A DNA stretch of 64,000 nucleotides from Bradyrhizobium sp. 170 (GTDB lineage Bacteria; Pseudomonadota; Alphaproteobacteria; Rhizobiales; Xanthobacteraceae): NCBI RefSeq assembly GCF_023101085.1, contig NZ_CP064703.1, forward strand, positions 1,302,001 through 1,366,000. Direction: 5' to 3'. A program made the translations under genes and the position numbers. The notes under the pieces are model-generated. The model searched no databases and was not told where the DNA came from. It saw only the letters and a program-made list of their open reading frames with translations. Of this stretch, positions 55,275-64,000 are shown piece by piece. The number at the start of each line of letters is the position of its first letter. Positions within the stretch are counted from its first letter, which is position 1.

Positions 55275-55976
55275 TCAGGCGGGAATGCGCTCGTCCGCCT
55301 CGTGCGGCTCGCGCAACACGTAGCCGCGGCCCCACACGGTTTCGATGAAATTGCGGCCATCGGAGGCGTTCGCCAGCTTCTTGCGCAGCTTGCAGATGAA
55401 GACGTCGATGATCTTCAGCTCGGGCTCGTCCATGCCGCCGTAGAGATGGTTGAGGAACATTTCCTTGGTGAGGGTGGTTCCCTTGCGGAGCGAGAGCAGC
55501 TCCAGCATCTGGTATTCCTTGCCCGTCAGGTGCACGCGCTGGCCGCCGACTTCGACCGTCTTGGTGTCGAGATTGACGACGAGATCGCCGGTCTGGATGA
55601 CCGACTGGGCGTGACCCTTGGAACGGCGCACGATCGCATGGATGCGGGCAACCAGTTCGTCCTTGTGGAAGGGCTTGGTCATGTAGTCATCGGCGCCGAC
55701 GCCGAGGCCCTTGACCTTATCCTCGATGCCGGCGAGGCCGGAGAGGATCAGAATGGGGGTCTTGATCTTCGAAACCCGGAGCTGCTTGAGCACGTCGTAG
55801 CCGGACATGTCGGGCAGGTTGAGGTCGAGAAGGATAATGTCGTAATCGTAAAGCTTACCGAGGTCGACGCCTTCCTCTCCGAGATCCGTCGTATAGACGT
55901 TGAAACTCTCGGATTTGAGCATCAGCTCGATCGACTGCGCGACGGCGCTGTCATCTTCTATCAGCAAAACGCGCAT
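55275..55976 (-). CDS. ctrA: Cell-cycle master regulator CtrA
   Basis: 233 residues from ATG 55976. OmpR-type response regulator: [23 protein letters not shown], phosphoacceptor Asp51 in [14 protein letters not shown] as in Caulobacter CtrA, and the DNA-binding domain [63 protein letters not shown], essentially the family consensus. Controls cell cycle and motility genes. Divergent from fliI; CtrA-like sites lie in the shared upstream region. Confidence 0.95.
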   Translation of the reverse strand: MRVLLIEDDSAVAQSIELMLKSESFNVYTTDLGEEGVDLGKLYDYDIILLDLNLPDMSGYDVLKQLRVSKIKTPILILSGLAGIEDKVKGLGVGADDYMTKPFHKDELVARIHAIVRRSKGHAQSVIQTGDLVVNLDTKTVEVGGQRVHLTGKEYQMLELLSLRKGTTLTKEMFLNHLYGGMDEPELKIIDVFICKLRKKLANASDGRNFIETVWGRGYVLREPHEADERIPA

Positions 55977-56076
55977 GCCAGTCCCCTTTAGTCCGCCGCT
56001 CCGGGCGTCAGGTCGGCCGCACTTGCGGCACTCAAAACGCCTTTGAACAACTGATTCGGATCCTGACAACACATGG

Positions 56077-56091
56077 TTAACAAACTCTGAT
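56077..56091 (-). promoter_or_regulatory. CtrA-half-site before ctrA
   Basis: TTAA at 56077-56080 and TGAT seven bases later (56088-56091), 101 bp upstream of the ctrA start. One half-site is perfect, the other partial. It would fit autoregulation. Confidence 0.4.
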
Positions 56092-56288
56092 TCCGGTTCG
56101 CAAGGTCTTTAAGTGCAATTTTTATCGAATCGCCCTAAGATGTTGCGTCGAAGCAGTTTTTTCCTACCGTGCGTACTCAGGCTCCACATGAAGAGACGGG
56201 CCTAACCGACTCCCGCGATTCGTCCTTCTTCTGACGGGCGAGCGCTCTCAGTCACCAAAGACAGTGACGCAATGATTAATGATGCGGG

Positions 56289-56303
56289 TAAACACGAGGT
56301 TAA
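56289..56303 (+). promoter_or_regulatory. CtrA-box-like site before fliI
   Basis: TAAA (56289-56292), seven bases, TTAA (56300-56303), one base from the consensus TTAA-N7-TTAA, 39 bp upstream of the fliI ATG. Confidence 0.5.
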
Positions 56304-56342
56304 GCGCCGTTCGCTAAAACGCGGAAACTTAAGGTTTTCGCA

Positions 56343-57668
56343 ATGAAGGCGCTCGCGGAGCAGATCGGCGATATCGACGGCGTCAATATATATGGCCGTG
56401 TTGTGGGCGTGCGCGGGCTGATGGTCGAGATCGCGGGGCCCATTCATGCGATGTCGGTCGGCGCCAGGATCGTCATCGATACCGGCGGCAACCGCTTCAT
56501 CCCGGCCGAGGTGATCGGTTTTTCCGGCAGCAATGCTGTGGTCATGCCATTCGGTGGGCTCGACGGTGTCAGGCGCGGTTGCCGCGCGGTCATTGCAACG
56601 GCGGCCAGTCAGGTGCGGCCGTCACCGGCCTGGCTCGGCCGCGTCATCAACGCCATGGGGGAACCGATCGACGGCAAGGGGCCGCTGGCGCAGGGGCCGT
56701 CGCCGATGCCCTATCGCAACTCGCCGCCGCCGGCGCATTCGCGCAAGCGCGTAGGCGCCCCGCTCGATCTCGGCGTCCGTGCGCTCAACACGTTCCTGAC
56801 CTGCTGCCGTGGTCAGCGGCTCGGCATCTTCGCAGGTTCCGGCGTCGGCAAATCGGTGCTGCTGTCGATGCTGGCGCGCAACGTCGATGCCGACATTACT
56901 GTCATCGGCCTGATCGGCGAACGTGGCCGCGAGGTGCAGGAATTTCTGCAGGAGGATCTCGGCGACGAGGGTCTTGCGCGCTCGGTCGTGGTGGTGGCGA
57001 CATCGGATGAGCCCGCCTTGATGCGGCGGCAGGCGGCTTATCTGACGCTGGCGATCGCGGAGTATTTCCGCGATGAGGACAAGGACGTGCTGTGCCTGAT
57101 GGACTCGGTCACGCGCTTTGCGATGGCGCAACGCGAGATCGGGTTGTCGGCCGGCGAGCCGCCGACCGCCAAGGGCTATACGCCGACCGTGTTCACCGAA
57201 TTGCCGAAACTCTTGGAGCGGGCAGGGCCGGGCACCGGCATTGGCACCATCACCGGCATTTTCACGGTGCTGGTCGACGGCGACGACCATAACGAGCCCA
57301 TCGCCGACGCGGTCCGCGGTATTCTGGACGGCCACGTCGTGATGCAACGCTCGATTGCGGAGCGCGGGCGGTTTCCCGCGATCAATATCCTCAAATCGGT
57401 CTCCCGCACCATGCCGAGATCGGCCAATCCGGACTATCTGCCCGTCATCATGCGGGGCCGCCAGGTGATGGCGACCTACGCCGACATGGAGGAACTCATT
57501 CGTCTTGGCGCCTACCGGGCGGGTTCGAGCCCCGAAGTCGACGAGGCGATCCGGCTGCACGAGCCGCTGGAGGCCTTCCTTCGCCAGGCCAAGGACGAAA
57601 AATCAGGCCTGGATGACGGCTATCGCCTATTGGCGCAAATCCTCACCAATTTGGAAACGGAACGCTAA
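56343..57668 (+). CDS. fliI: Flagellar export ATPase FliI
   Basis: 441 residues. Walker A GSGVGKS (165-171), [16 protein letters not shown], Walker [13 protein letters not shown] and [21 protein letters not shown], the F1-like flagellar ATPase pattern. Powers export of flagellar subunits with FliH and FliJ. fliJ follows 110 bp later. Confidence 0.94.
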   Translation: MKALAEQIGDIDGVNIYGRVVGVRGLMVEIAGPIHAMSVGARIVIDTGGNRFIPAEVIGFSGSNAVVMPFGGLDGVRRGCRAVIATAASQVRPSPAWLGRVINAMGEPIDGKGPLAQGPSPMPYRNSPPPAHSRKRVGAPLDLGVRALNTFLTCCRGQRLGIFAGSGVGKSVLLSMLARNVDADITVIGLIGERGREVQEFLQEDLGDEGLARSVVVVATSDEPALMRRQAAYLTLAIAEYFRDEDKDVLCLMDSVTRFAMAQREIGLSAGEPPTAKGYTPTVFTELPKLLERAGPGTGIGTITGIFTVLVDGDDHNEPIADAVRGILDGHVVMQRSIAERGRFPAINILKSVSRTMPRSANPDYLPVIMRGRQVMATYADMEELIRLGAYRAGSSPEVDEAIRLHEPLEAFLRQAKDEKSGLDDGYRLLAQILTNLETER

Positions 57669-57778
57669 CTTTGTCAGGCCATCATCCCCGGCACATGATT
57701 AATGACGCCGGTGGGGCCCCCCGGGGGAGCCGGCCTCCGTCCCGCGTTCAGATTGGGACTTCTGGGGAGTATGAGTCG

Positions 57779-58195
57779 ATGAAGTCACGCGAAACGCTGA
57801 TCCGCCTGAAGAAATTTCAGGTCGATGAAAAGCGCCGAAGGGTTACCCAGATCGAAGGCATGATCGCCGACTTCCAGCGCATGTCGGTCGATCTCGAGCG
57901 CGAAATCCAGACCGAACAGGAGCGGGCCGGGATCAACGACCCCTCCCATTTCGCCTACCCGACCTACGCCAAGGCCGCGATCCAGCGCCGGGAGAACCTG
58001 ACCCGTTCCGCCGACGAACTGCGCATCCAGCTTGAGGATGCCAAGAGCCTGCTGAGCGAAGCGTTCGAGGAACTGAAGAAGGTCGAACTGCTCGACGAGC
58101 GCGATCAGGCGCGCGAGCGCGCCGAGGAGAGCGCCCGGGAGCAGGCCGACATGGACTCCATTGGCCTGATGCGCGCCCGGCTTGGCGTCGCCTGA
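57779..58195 (+). CDS. fliJ: Flagellar export chaperone FliJ
   Basis: 138 residues from ATG 57779 (GGGGAG upstream). Nearly entirely helical coiled coil: KSRETLIRLKKFQVDEKRRRVTQIEGMIADFQRMSVDLEREIQTEQ, typical alphaproteobacterial FliJ length and start. Stalk-like partner of FliI. Confidence 0.86.
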   Translation: MKSRETLIRLKKFQVDEKRRRVTQIEGMIADFQRMSVDLEREIQTEQERAGINDPSHFAYPTYAKAAIQRRENLTRSADELRIQLEDAKSLLSEAFEELKKVELLDERDQARERAEESAREQADMDSIGLMRARLGVA

Positions 58196-58230
58196 CGCTT
58201 CTCTCACACTCATCGGTTGAATGATCGAAA

Positions 58231-58256
58231 ACCCGGGCCACAAGGCCCGGGTTTTT
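58231..58256 (+). terminator. Terminator after fliJ
   Basis: Stem ACCCGGGCC/GGCCCGGGT with a 4-nt loop followed by TTTTTC. Ends the fliI-fliJ unit. Confidence 0.9.
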
Positions 58257-58378
58257 CTTGTCCAGATTCCCCGAAACCGGCGACTTGGTGGCCCCTTTGG
58301 CGCAGGGTATGCTACGAAACTTCTCGACGGCTCCGGCGTAAGACGCGGGTGGAGGATCGAGGTTTTGGGGGACGTTGA

Positions 58379-58939
58379 ATGCTGACGCCAGCGGAGCTGG
58401 TATGGCTGATTGCCGCGGTGGCGAAGGGGGATCAGGCCGCTTTTGAGCGCCTTTACGCCGCCACGCGTGCGAAACTCTTCGGCGTCGTGCTCCGTATCTT
58501 GCGCCGTCAGGACCTCGCGGAGGAGGTCATTCAGGAGGCTTACGTCAAGATCTGGAACAGCGCCGGCCAGTTCAACCCGGCGCTCGCTTCGCCGATTACA
58601 TGGATGGTGTCGATCGCGCGCAACCGGGCGATCGACGTGGTGCGCAAGAAGAGCGAAAGCTCGATCGAGGAGGAGCCTGCCGCGATGGAAGTCGCGGCCG
58701 ATTCACCCGATCCGCTGGCGCGGCGCGAGATGACGGAAGAGTTGAAGCGGTTGCTGGAATGCGTCGGCCGCCTCGAGCCGGATCGGCAGAAGCTCGTGCT
58801 GCTGGCCTATTACAACGGCTGGAGCCGCGAACAGCTTGCCGCCAAGTTCGAGGCGCCAGTGAATACGGTGAAGACGTGGCTGCGCCGCAGCATGATGGAC
58901 ATAAGGGAGTGTCTCGGGCTTTCGGGGTCCGGATCTTGA
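58379..58939 (+). CDS. ECF sigma factor
   Basis: 186 residues. Region 2: AFERLYAATRAKLFGVVLRILRRQDLAEEVIQEAYVKIWNSAGQFNPALASPITWMVSIARNRAIDVVRKK; region 4: DRQKLVLLAYYNGWSREQLAAKFEAPVNTVKTWLRRSM. RpoE-type ECF factor of the SigK/RskA-linked group by its partner. Its anti-sigma gene starts 3 bp later. Target promoters cannot be named; it is not the EcfG type (no NepR/PhyR neighbours). Confidence 0.92.
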   Translation: MLTPAELVWLIAAVAKGDQAAFERLYAATRAKLFGVVLRILRRQDLAEEVIQEAYVKIWNSAGQFNPALASPITWMVSIARNRAIDVVRKKSESSIEEEPAAMEVAADSPDPLARREMTEELKRLLECVGRLEPDRQKLVLLAYYNGWSREQLAAKFEAPVNTVKTWLRRSMMDIRECLGLSGSGS

Positions 58940-58942
58940 ACG

Positions 58943-59890
58943 ATGGCCTATAGCGAAGACCATATCGCGCTCGCCGCGGAATATGCGCTCGGCACCCTCG
59001 ATGCCGACGAACGCGCGCAGGTCGAGACCATGATGGCCGTCGATACCGAATTCACCGCGATCGTGCACGCCTGGGAATACCGGCTCGGCGTGCTGAACCA
59101 GATGGTCGGCTCCGTCGAGCCGCGACCGATCGTGTGGGAAAACATCAAGGCCGCGATCGGCCATTCCACCGGGCAGCAGGCGCCGCTGGCGCTGCACGAG
59201 GCGCCGCCGCCGTCCCCGCCGCCGACTGAACCCGTGGCCGAGCCTGTGGTGGCCCAGGCGCCGCCAGCCGTCGAGACACCAGCGGCCGTCGAAGCGCCGC
59301 CGGCTGCCGCGCCTCCGACCGCCGTAGATAATTCGAACGTCATTCAGTTGACGGGCCGGGTCCGGCGCTTGCGCAGCGTCGCGTCGATTGCCACCGCGCT
59401 TGCCGCAGCCCTGGTCGGGATGCTGGCGGTGCAGGTCTATCGGCCGGAACTGCTGCCGGACGCGCTGCGGCCGAAGCCGCGCATCCAGACGGTCGAGGTC
59501 AAGACGCCGGCGCCATCGCCCGTGCCCTCGGCGCAATACGTTGCGCTGCTGCAGCGCGACGCGGGCTCGCCCGCCTTCATCTTGACGGTCGACGCCGCCA
59601 CCAAAAATTTCACCGTCCGCAAAGTTGGCACCGATGCCGAGCCCGGCAAGAGCTTTGAGCTCTGGTTGATCTCCGACAAGCTGCCGCAGCCGCGTTCGCT
59701 CGGCGTGATCGGCGGCAGCGATTTCACCGCCCGCCCGGTGCTCGCCGACTACGACGCCGGTACGATCAATGCCGCGACCTACGCGGTGACCGTCGAGCAG
59801 GCCGGTGGATCGCCGAGCGGCAAGCCGACCTCGACGCCGATCTATACCGGCAAGCTGATCGAGACGGTGCCGGCCGCCGCGCCGCGCTGA
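58943..59890 (+). CDS. RskA-type membrane anti-sigma factor
   Basis: 315 residues. N-terminal zinc-free anti-sigma domain (EDHIALAAEYALGTLDADERAQVETMMAVDTEFTAIVHAWEYRLGVLNQMV), a Pro/Ala linker, one membrane helix near residues 145-160 (VASIATALAAALVGMLAVQVY) and a C-terminal periplasmic RskA domain (FELWLISDKLPQPRSLGVIGG, TYAVTVEQAGGSP). Holds the upstream ECF factor at the membrane until a periplasmic signal releases it. Confidence 0.9.
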   Translation: MAYSEDHIALAAEYALGTLDADERAQVETMMAVDTEFTAIVHAWEYRLGVLNQMVGSVEPRPIVWENIKAAIGHSTGQQAPLALHEAPPPSPPPTEPVAEPVVAQAPPAVETPAAVEAPPAAAPPTAVDNSNVIQLTGRVRRLRSVASIATALAAALVGMLAVQVYRPELLPDALRPKPRIQTVEVKTPAPSPVPSAQYVALLQRDAGSPAFILTVDAATKNFTVRKVGTDAEPGKSFELWLISDKLPQPRSLGVIGGSDFTARPVLADYDAGTINAATYAVTVEQAGGSPSGKPTSTPIYTGKLIETVPAAAPR

Positions 59891-59912
59891 GGCGGTCTGA
59901 ACGGAGTTCACC

Positions 59913-60119
59913 ATGCCGAACTGGCTCGGGCCGCTTCTCGTTCTCATCCTCCTGGCGGGATTTATCGGATACGCATTTCGCCAAGGCACGAAGGTCACAC
60001 GGAGCGGAGATTCAAGCGAGCCGTGGACAGGCGGCGACGGTTCGACGGGCGGTGATGGGCACACCGGACACTAGTCCGACAAAAAGAAAACGCCCGTGGG
60101 GAGCGGGCGTTTTCGTAGT
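59913..60119 (+). CDS. Small membrane protein after the sigma/anti-sigma pair
   Basis: 68 residues from ATG 59913: PNWLGPLLVLILLAGFIGYAFRQG is a helix, then a polar Gly/Asp-rich stretch GDSSEPWTGGDGSTGGDG. The frame as given reads through the terminator to a stop at 60119. A one-base change near 60060 would end it naturally at the TAG near 60073 with GDGHTGH. So either a real longer protein or a small frameshift. Confidence 0.4.
60088..60114 (+). terminator. Terminator of the sigma/anti-sigma unit
   Basis: Perfect stem AAAACGCCCG/CGGGCGTTTT with a 7-nt loop and an embedded TTTT end. Confidence 0.8.
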
Positions 60120-60204
60120 CAACTTGGGGGTAGTTGGGGTCTTAATTATCCACGTGGCGACTTTGGGGGGCTGTAAGAGCCACGTGAATTCCGTGAATTC
60201 TCCT

Positions 60205-60411
60205 TTAGCGTACGACAGAGTTGCCTGAACTCGTAATCACGACCGGCTTACCGGCCTTCATGACGCGCGTGCTCGCGGTCTGGGTCAGACCTTCATCCGA
60301 GGTCGTGCGCGCGGAGATGCTGAAACCGGCGACCACGATACCTGCAACCAAAGCCACGACCACGATCTTGAGATGGGTCGTGCGATCTGCGCTGTAGATC
60401 GAGTGGTTCAT
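60205..60411 (-). CDS. Small exported protein under a general stress promoter
   Basis: 68 residues from ATG 60411 (GGAGAC upstream). Helix LKIVVVALVAGIVVAGFSISA after a short polar N terminus, then a polar tail (RTTSDEGLTQTASTRVMKAGKPVVITSSGNSVVR). Close relatives are common in Bradyrhizobium-type genomes as far as I know. A perfect EcfG promoter 77 bp upstream implies stress induction. Function unknown. Confidence 0.75.
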   Translation of the reverse strand: MNHSIYSADRTTHLKIVVVALVAGIVVAGFSISARTTSDEGLTQTASTRVMKAGKPVVITSSGNSVVR

Positions 60412-60487
60412 GGAAGTCTCCTGCCGCCTTCCGTCCTGCAAATTCGTCGATGCCATTCACAGGGCGGTTCAACGTCTCGCGTCAGCA

Positions 60488-60513
60488 AACGTAGGAATCC
60501 CGGGAATAGTTCC
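60488..60513 (-). promoter_or_regulatory. EcfG-type general stress promoter
   Basis: Minus strand GGAAC (60513-60509), 17-bp spacer, CGTT (60491-60488): exact consensus. Drives the small gene at 60205-60411. Confidence 0.8.
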
Positions 60514-60739
60514 CAAGTGGCAATCACAAGGCGGTGAAAAGACTTGAACGGCCGCGATTGGAATCGCCGTGCCGATCGCCGGAAATGAATAAATATTCAG
60601 CTTCTATAATAGCTTAAATGGACTTCGCACTTCTCGATGCCGAATGGTGCCGGATCGGCCATTTTCGACAAACCATTTGCATGTGGCGAAAAAGCTTCGC
60701 CTTTTCGCCGCTGATTTGCCTGGGCGACTTGCGTTCCGC

Positions 60740-62875
60740 CTAGACGCTTCCCACCGTCTTCAGCCGCGCGCGCGGGTGGATCTCGGCCTGCGACAGCACG
60801 GTGGTCTGCGAGCGGAAGCGCTCGACCAGCGAGCGGACGAACGGCCGGATCGCCGCCGACGTGACCAGCACCGGCGCTTCGCCTTCGCGGGCGGCCTGCT
60901 CGAAGGCGTTGCGGACCGAGGTCATGAACTCCGACAGCTTTGAGGGCTGCATGGCGAGGCTGCGTTCCTCGCCGGTGCCCACGATCGATTCCGCAAACGC
61001 CATCTCCCAGCGCGCCGACAGCGCGATCAGCGGCAGGTAGCCGTTGTAGGTGGTGTTCTGCGCGCAGATCTGCCGCGCCAGCCGGGCGCGGACGTGCTCG
61101 ACCATGGTGGCGGGGTGCCGCGAGAAGGCGAGCGCGTCGGCGATGCCTTCGAGAATGGTGGAGAGATCGCGGATCGAGATCCGTTCGGCCAAGAGCAACT
61201 GCAGCACGCGCTGGATGCCCGAGACCGTGACCGAACTCGGCACGATATCCTTGACCAGCTCGCCTTGTTCCTTCGGCAGGTCCTTCAAGAGCTTCTGCAC
61301 CTCGCCATAGGACAAAAGATCGCTCATGTTGTTCTTGAGCAGCTCGGTCAGATGTGTCGACAGCACGGTGGCGGCGTCGACCACCGTGTAGCCCTTCAGC
61401 GACGCCTCTTCCTTCAGCGCGGCGTCGACCCAGGTCGCCGGCAGTCCAAACGTCGGCTCGACGGTATGGATGCCGGGCACGCCGACCTGGTTGCCGGCGG
61501 GGTCCATGACCATGAACTGGTTCGGCCAGATCTTGCCGGAGCCGGCGTCCACTTCCTTGATCTTGATGACGTAGGTGTTGGCCTCGAGCTGGACGTTGTC
61601 GAGGATGCGCACCGCCGGCATCACAAAGCCCATTTCGATGGCGAGCGACCGGCGCAGCGCCTTGATCTGCTCGGTCAGGCGGTCGGTGCCGTCGGGACCG
61701 TTGACCAGCGGCAGCAGCGCATAGCCGAGTTCGATCTTGAGGTCGTCGATCTTGAGCGCGGTGGCGATCGGCTCTTCGGCCGCGGCCTGGGCGGCTGCGG
61801 CGGCGAGTTCGGGCGCTGCCGCTGCGGCCGCTTCCGCTTCCCTGACGGCGCCGTTGCGTTTCCGCGCCTTCCAGGCCAGCGCCGCGGCACCGCCGCCGAG
61901 CGCGAGGAAGGGCAGCATCGGAATGCCCGGCAGCAGCGCCAGCACCAGCATCACGCCGGCCGACATGCCGAGCGCCTGCGGGTAACCGGAGAGCTGCTTC
62001 ATCATCGCCTTGTCGGCCGAACCGGTGATGCCGGCCTTCGACACAAGGAGGCCCGCCGCGGTCGAGACGATCAGCGCCGGCACCTGCGTTACCAGGCCGT
62101 CGCCGACCGTCAGGATGGTGTAGGTGCGGGCGGCGTCGCCAAAGCTCATGCCCTGCTGGGCGACGCCGATGATGATGCCGCCGATGACGTTGATGAAGAC
62201 GATCAGGAGCCCTGCGATGGCGTCGCCGCGGACGAATTTCGAGGCGCCGTCCATCGCGCCGAAGAAGCCGCTTTCGTCTTCCAGCGCCTTGCGGCGTGCT
62301 TTCGCGGTCGCCTCGTCGATCAGGCCGGCGGACAGATCAGCGTCGATCGCCATCTGCTTGCCGGGCATCGAGTCCAATTGAAACCGCGCGGCGACTTCGG
62401 CGATGCGGCCCGAACCCTTGGTGATGACGACGAAGTTCACGATCACGAGAATCGCGAACACGATAATTCCGATCACGAAATTACCGCTCATCACGAAATT
62501 GCCGAAGGCTTCGATGACGTGGCCGGCCGCCGCCGTGCCCTCATGGCCGTGCGACAGGATCAGGCGGGTCGAGGCCATGTTGAGCGACAGCCGCAGCATG
62601 GTCGAGATCAGCAGCACGGTCGGAAACGCCGAGAATTCCAGCGGCGCCTGGATGAACAGCGCCGTCATCAGGATCAGGATCGACACCGTGATCGAGATCG
62701 CCAGAAACAGATCGAGGACGATCGCCGGCAGCGGCAGGATCAGCACCACCAGGATGGTGAGGACGCCGAACGCCAGCGCCAGATCGCCGCGCTTTAAGAT
62801 ATCTCCGATTTCGCCGAGGCTCGGAAACTTGCCGCTTTCGCCTGCGCCGCCCTGACCCGCCGTGACATCGACCAT
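60740..62875 (-). CDS. flhA: Flagellar export gate protein FlhA
   Basis: 711 residues from ATG 62875 (GGGGGGAAG upstream; a longer frame reaches 62977). Eight membrane helices in the first half with FAILVIVNFVVITKGSGRIAEVAARFQLDSMPGKQMAIDADLSAG, the FHIPEP signature segment, and the cytoplasmic domain with NQFMVMDPAGNQVGVPG. Central gate of the flagellar type III export machine. Upstream is a CtrA-like site. Confidence 0.95.
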   Translation of the reverse strand: MVDVTAGQGGAGESGKFPSLGEIGDILKRGDLALAFGVLTILVVLILPLPAIVLDLFLAISITVSILILMTALFIQAPLEFSAFPTVLLISTMLRLSLNMASTRLILSHGHEGTAAAGHVIEAFGNFVMSGNFVIGIIVFAILVIVNFVVITKGSGRIAEVAARFQLDSMPGKQMAIDADLSAGLIDEATAKARRKALEDESGFFGAMDGASKFVRGDAIAGLLIVFINVIGGIIIGVAQQGMSFGDAARTYTILTVGDGLVTQVPALIVSTAAGLLVSKAGITGSADKAMMKQLSGYPQALGMSAGVMLVLALLPGIPMLPFLALGGGAAALAWKARKRNGAVREAEAAAAAAPELAAAAAQAAAEEPIATALKIDDLKIELGYALLPLVNGPDGTDRLTEQIKALRRSLAIEMGFVMPAVRILDNVQLEANTYVIKIKEVDAGSGKIWPNQFMVMDPAGNQVGVPGIHTVEPTFGLPATWVDAALKEEASLKGYTVVDAATVLSTHLTELLKNNMSDLLSYGEVQKLLKDLPKEQGELVKDIVPSSVTVSGIQRVLQLLLAERISIRDLSTILEGIADALAFSRHPATMVEHVRARLARQICAQNTTYNGYLPLIALSARWEMAFAESIVGTGEERSLAMQPSKLSEFMTSVRNAFEQAAREGEAPVLVTSAAIRPFVRSLVERFRSQTTVLSQAEIHPRARLKTVGSV

Positions 62876-63045
62876 GGTAGCCGCTTCCCCCCGCGATTGA
62901 CGCCCGCGGGCGCCAAACGTCTGCGCGGCGGCCGAAGGGCCGCCGGTCCGAAAGTGAGGCACCGCACTGGCGTCCACGGGGTTCCTCCCGTTCTACGCGG
63001 CCGACGACACTCGACTTCACTCGGCAATTCTTGCCGGGTGTATGG

Positions 63046-63060
63046 TTAGCAAAGGGTTAA
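63046..63060 (-). promoter_or_regulatory. CtrA-box-like site before flhA
   Basis: Plus strand TTAG (63046-63049), seven bases, TTAA (63057-63060); on the minus strand TTAA-N7-CTAA. One mismatch from the CtrA consensus, 171 bp before the flhA ATG at 62875 (69 bp before the alternative ATG at 62977). Confidence 0.55.
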
Positions 63061-63127
63061 CGGGGGGTGGTGCGGGCCGTATTTCGGGCCGCTGTCAGTC
63101 TCACCCGCATGCCCCCGCCGCCAGAGC

Positions 63128-63213
63128 CGTCATTGCGAGGAGCGAAGCGACGAAGCAATCCATCTATCCCCACGCGGAGAGGTGGATTGCTTCGCTGCGC
63201 TCGCAATGACGGG
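63128..63213. repeat. Dispersed extragenic palindrome, family B copy 2
   Basis: GTCATTGCGAGGAGCGAAGC and GGATTGCTTCGC, CTCGCAATGAC arms, matching 28171-28253. Forms the left part of a longer repetitive block. Confidence 0.85.
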
Positions 63214-63700
63214 GAGAGAACACACCTCCGCATTCCCGCGGCGCGTTTCGCCCGGGCTTTGCCAACCGTTTCGCCCAAACGAGAGGGCGCAGGGAATGCC
63301 GGGTGCTTGCTGCACCCGCGGTCTCGTGTGCAAGAGATGGAGGTAGAGGCGCACACGAGCATACAGGTACAGCCGGAGCACTCCGGCATCCCCTGCGCAA
63401 TGGTTTTACGGCTTATGCCGAGCTCTCCCCGGAGACGAATTCCTTTTGCCTCCGTCATCGGCGAATTGACGGTGTTGGCAAGCCCGGTCGGGCTCGCAAC
63501 ACCTCCGCCGACTTGACGCCAGCCACGGGCGCCAGGACCACACGGTTTTGCCGTACGCTTCAGCGTCGTTCGTCTGCCGCGCCGCCGATCGCTCACGAGC
63601 TAAAGCCCGCCCTGCGATCTTATCAGCGCAGCGGGCGCTGCCGCGTCCACCGCATTCCGACCCACGTCCGTGACGATCGCGATACGCCCCTCTTGGCGGG
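63214..63700. repeat. Long repetitive intergenic block
   Basis: About 490 bp with no family-recognised gene but open in several frames. I recognise the sort of block that is often mis-annotated as overlapping small proteins (for example segments that translate as TPATGARTTRFCRTLQ) in Bradyrhizobium-type genomes. I therefore call it a dispersed repeat rather than a gene. Confidence 0.6.
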
Positions 63701-63954
63701 CCGGAACGGGCGGAGTTGTAGGGCTGATTTGGGGGAGGCGAGAAGAAGTATATTTTTGCGGCGAGGAGTGGACCGGGCAAATCACGTTGATCGGGTTCAA
63801 GATATTCGTCTCATCGCGCATCGCCCTGCCGGGCTCGGCTCGTCCCCGATCATTGTCCACCGCAAAACCGCTTTAGGTCAGCCCGGCTGCATTTTCCGAC
63901 TCGGTGAACCATGATCGCTTATCCAAAATTCAGCTTGGTTTGCGGGGCCAAGGC
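63701..63954. other. Intergenic stretch before the last gene
   Basis: About 250 bp without a supported gene. It probably holds the promoter of the gene that starts at 63955. Confidence 0.4.
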
Positions 63955-64000
63955 ATGAGCCAGTTTTCTTTTATGTTCCTTCTCGTGACGGCGCTGACGC
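63955..64000 (+). CDS. Start of a membrane or exported protein (truncated by window)
   Basis: ATG 63955 followed by SQFSFMFLLVTALT, a hydrophobic N terminus, with GGGGCCAAGG upstream. Only 15 codons are visible, so identity cannot be given. Confidence 0.4.
   Translation, partial: MSQFSFMFLLVTALT

Noticed and set aside
58379..59890. The ECF/anti-sigma pair as the general stress EcfG system
   Set aside because: No PhyR or NepR neighbour; the partner is a large RskA-type membrane anti-sigma, which marks a different ECF group.
61094..62797. Plus-strand frame of 567 codons over flhA
   Set aside because: Antisense of FlhA, composed mainly of R, Q, H and D; no recognisable fold.
63303..63914. Plus-strand protein of 203 codons near the window end
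   Set aside because: Lies in a repetitive block that encodes similar nonsense proteins in other frames; no ribosome site and no family.

Overview
The window looks like chromosome of a Bradyrhizobium-type alphaproteobacterium (order Hyphomicrobiales). The reasons are high GC, a ChpT-CtrA-flagella-chemotaxis block, general-stress (EcfG-type) promoters, abundant acyl-CoA metabolism and several families of short dispersed extragenic palindromes typical of that group. The assignment is inference from gene content; no database was searched.

Left part (1-10.2 kb): a 3'-truncated benzoylformate decarboxylase-like gene; a sugar ABC transporter (binding protein divergent from ATPase and permease) with an NAD-dependent epimerase; then an acyl-CoA dehydrogenase / class III CoA-transferase / MaoC-like hydratase operon divergent from a LysR regulator. 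10.5-19.2 kb holds stress-associated small genes (PRC-barrel, DUF3072, Cys-rich protein, NDUFA9-like SDR), a metallo-beta-lactamase-fold hydrolase with an apparent frameshift after its signal peptide, MarR, a class III cyclase, and a monooxygenase-ArsR-VOC-VOC cluster with a perfect palindromic operator at the ArsR start. 19.2-23.7 kb holds two tandem CYP153 P450s with a thioesterase, and isovaleryl-CoA dehydrogenase.

Middle (23.8-33.9 kb): DUF898 and M48 peptidase genes, LysR, DUF2927, L,D-transpeptidase, a second ThDP enzyme, a PD-(D/E)XK-like protein, an M20 peptidase, and a small gene preceded by a perfect CtrA box. From about 34.1 to 41.5 kb the sequence becomes patchy and partly AT-richer. 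It has a frameshifted GT61 glycosyltransferase, a PEP-CTERM SGNH hydrolase, unknown genes, convergent remnants of a ku/ligD locus, and a partial second copy of the 3' end and terminator of tRNA-Val(CAC). I read this as a decayed integration zone abutting the tRNA gene.

Right part (41.6-64 kb): envelope genes (membrane-anchored coiled coil, EipA/DUF1134, YHS protein), cysQ, then chpT-cheA(REC)-cheW-cheY-cheB-cheR. Next come a DUF350-DUF1190-YgiC cassette, a P460-cupredoxin fusion, ctrA divergent from fliI-fliJ, an ECF sigma/anti-sigma pair, an EcfG-controlled small gene, and flhA. CtrA-box-like sites precede cheA, ctrA, fliI and flhA, which fits a CtrA-controlled motility regulon. The last kilobase is mostly dispersed repeat.
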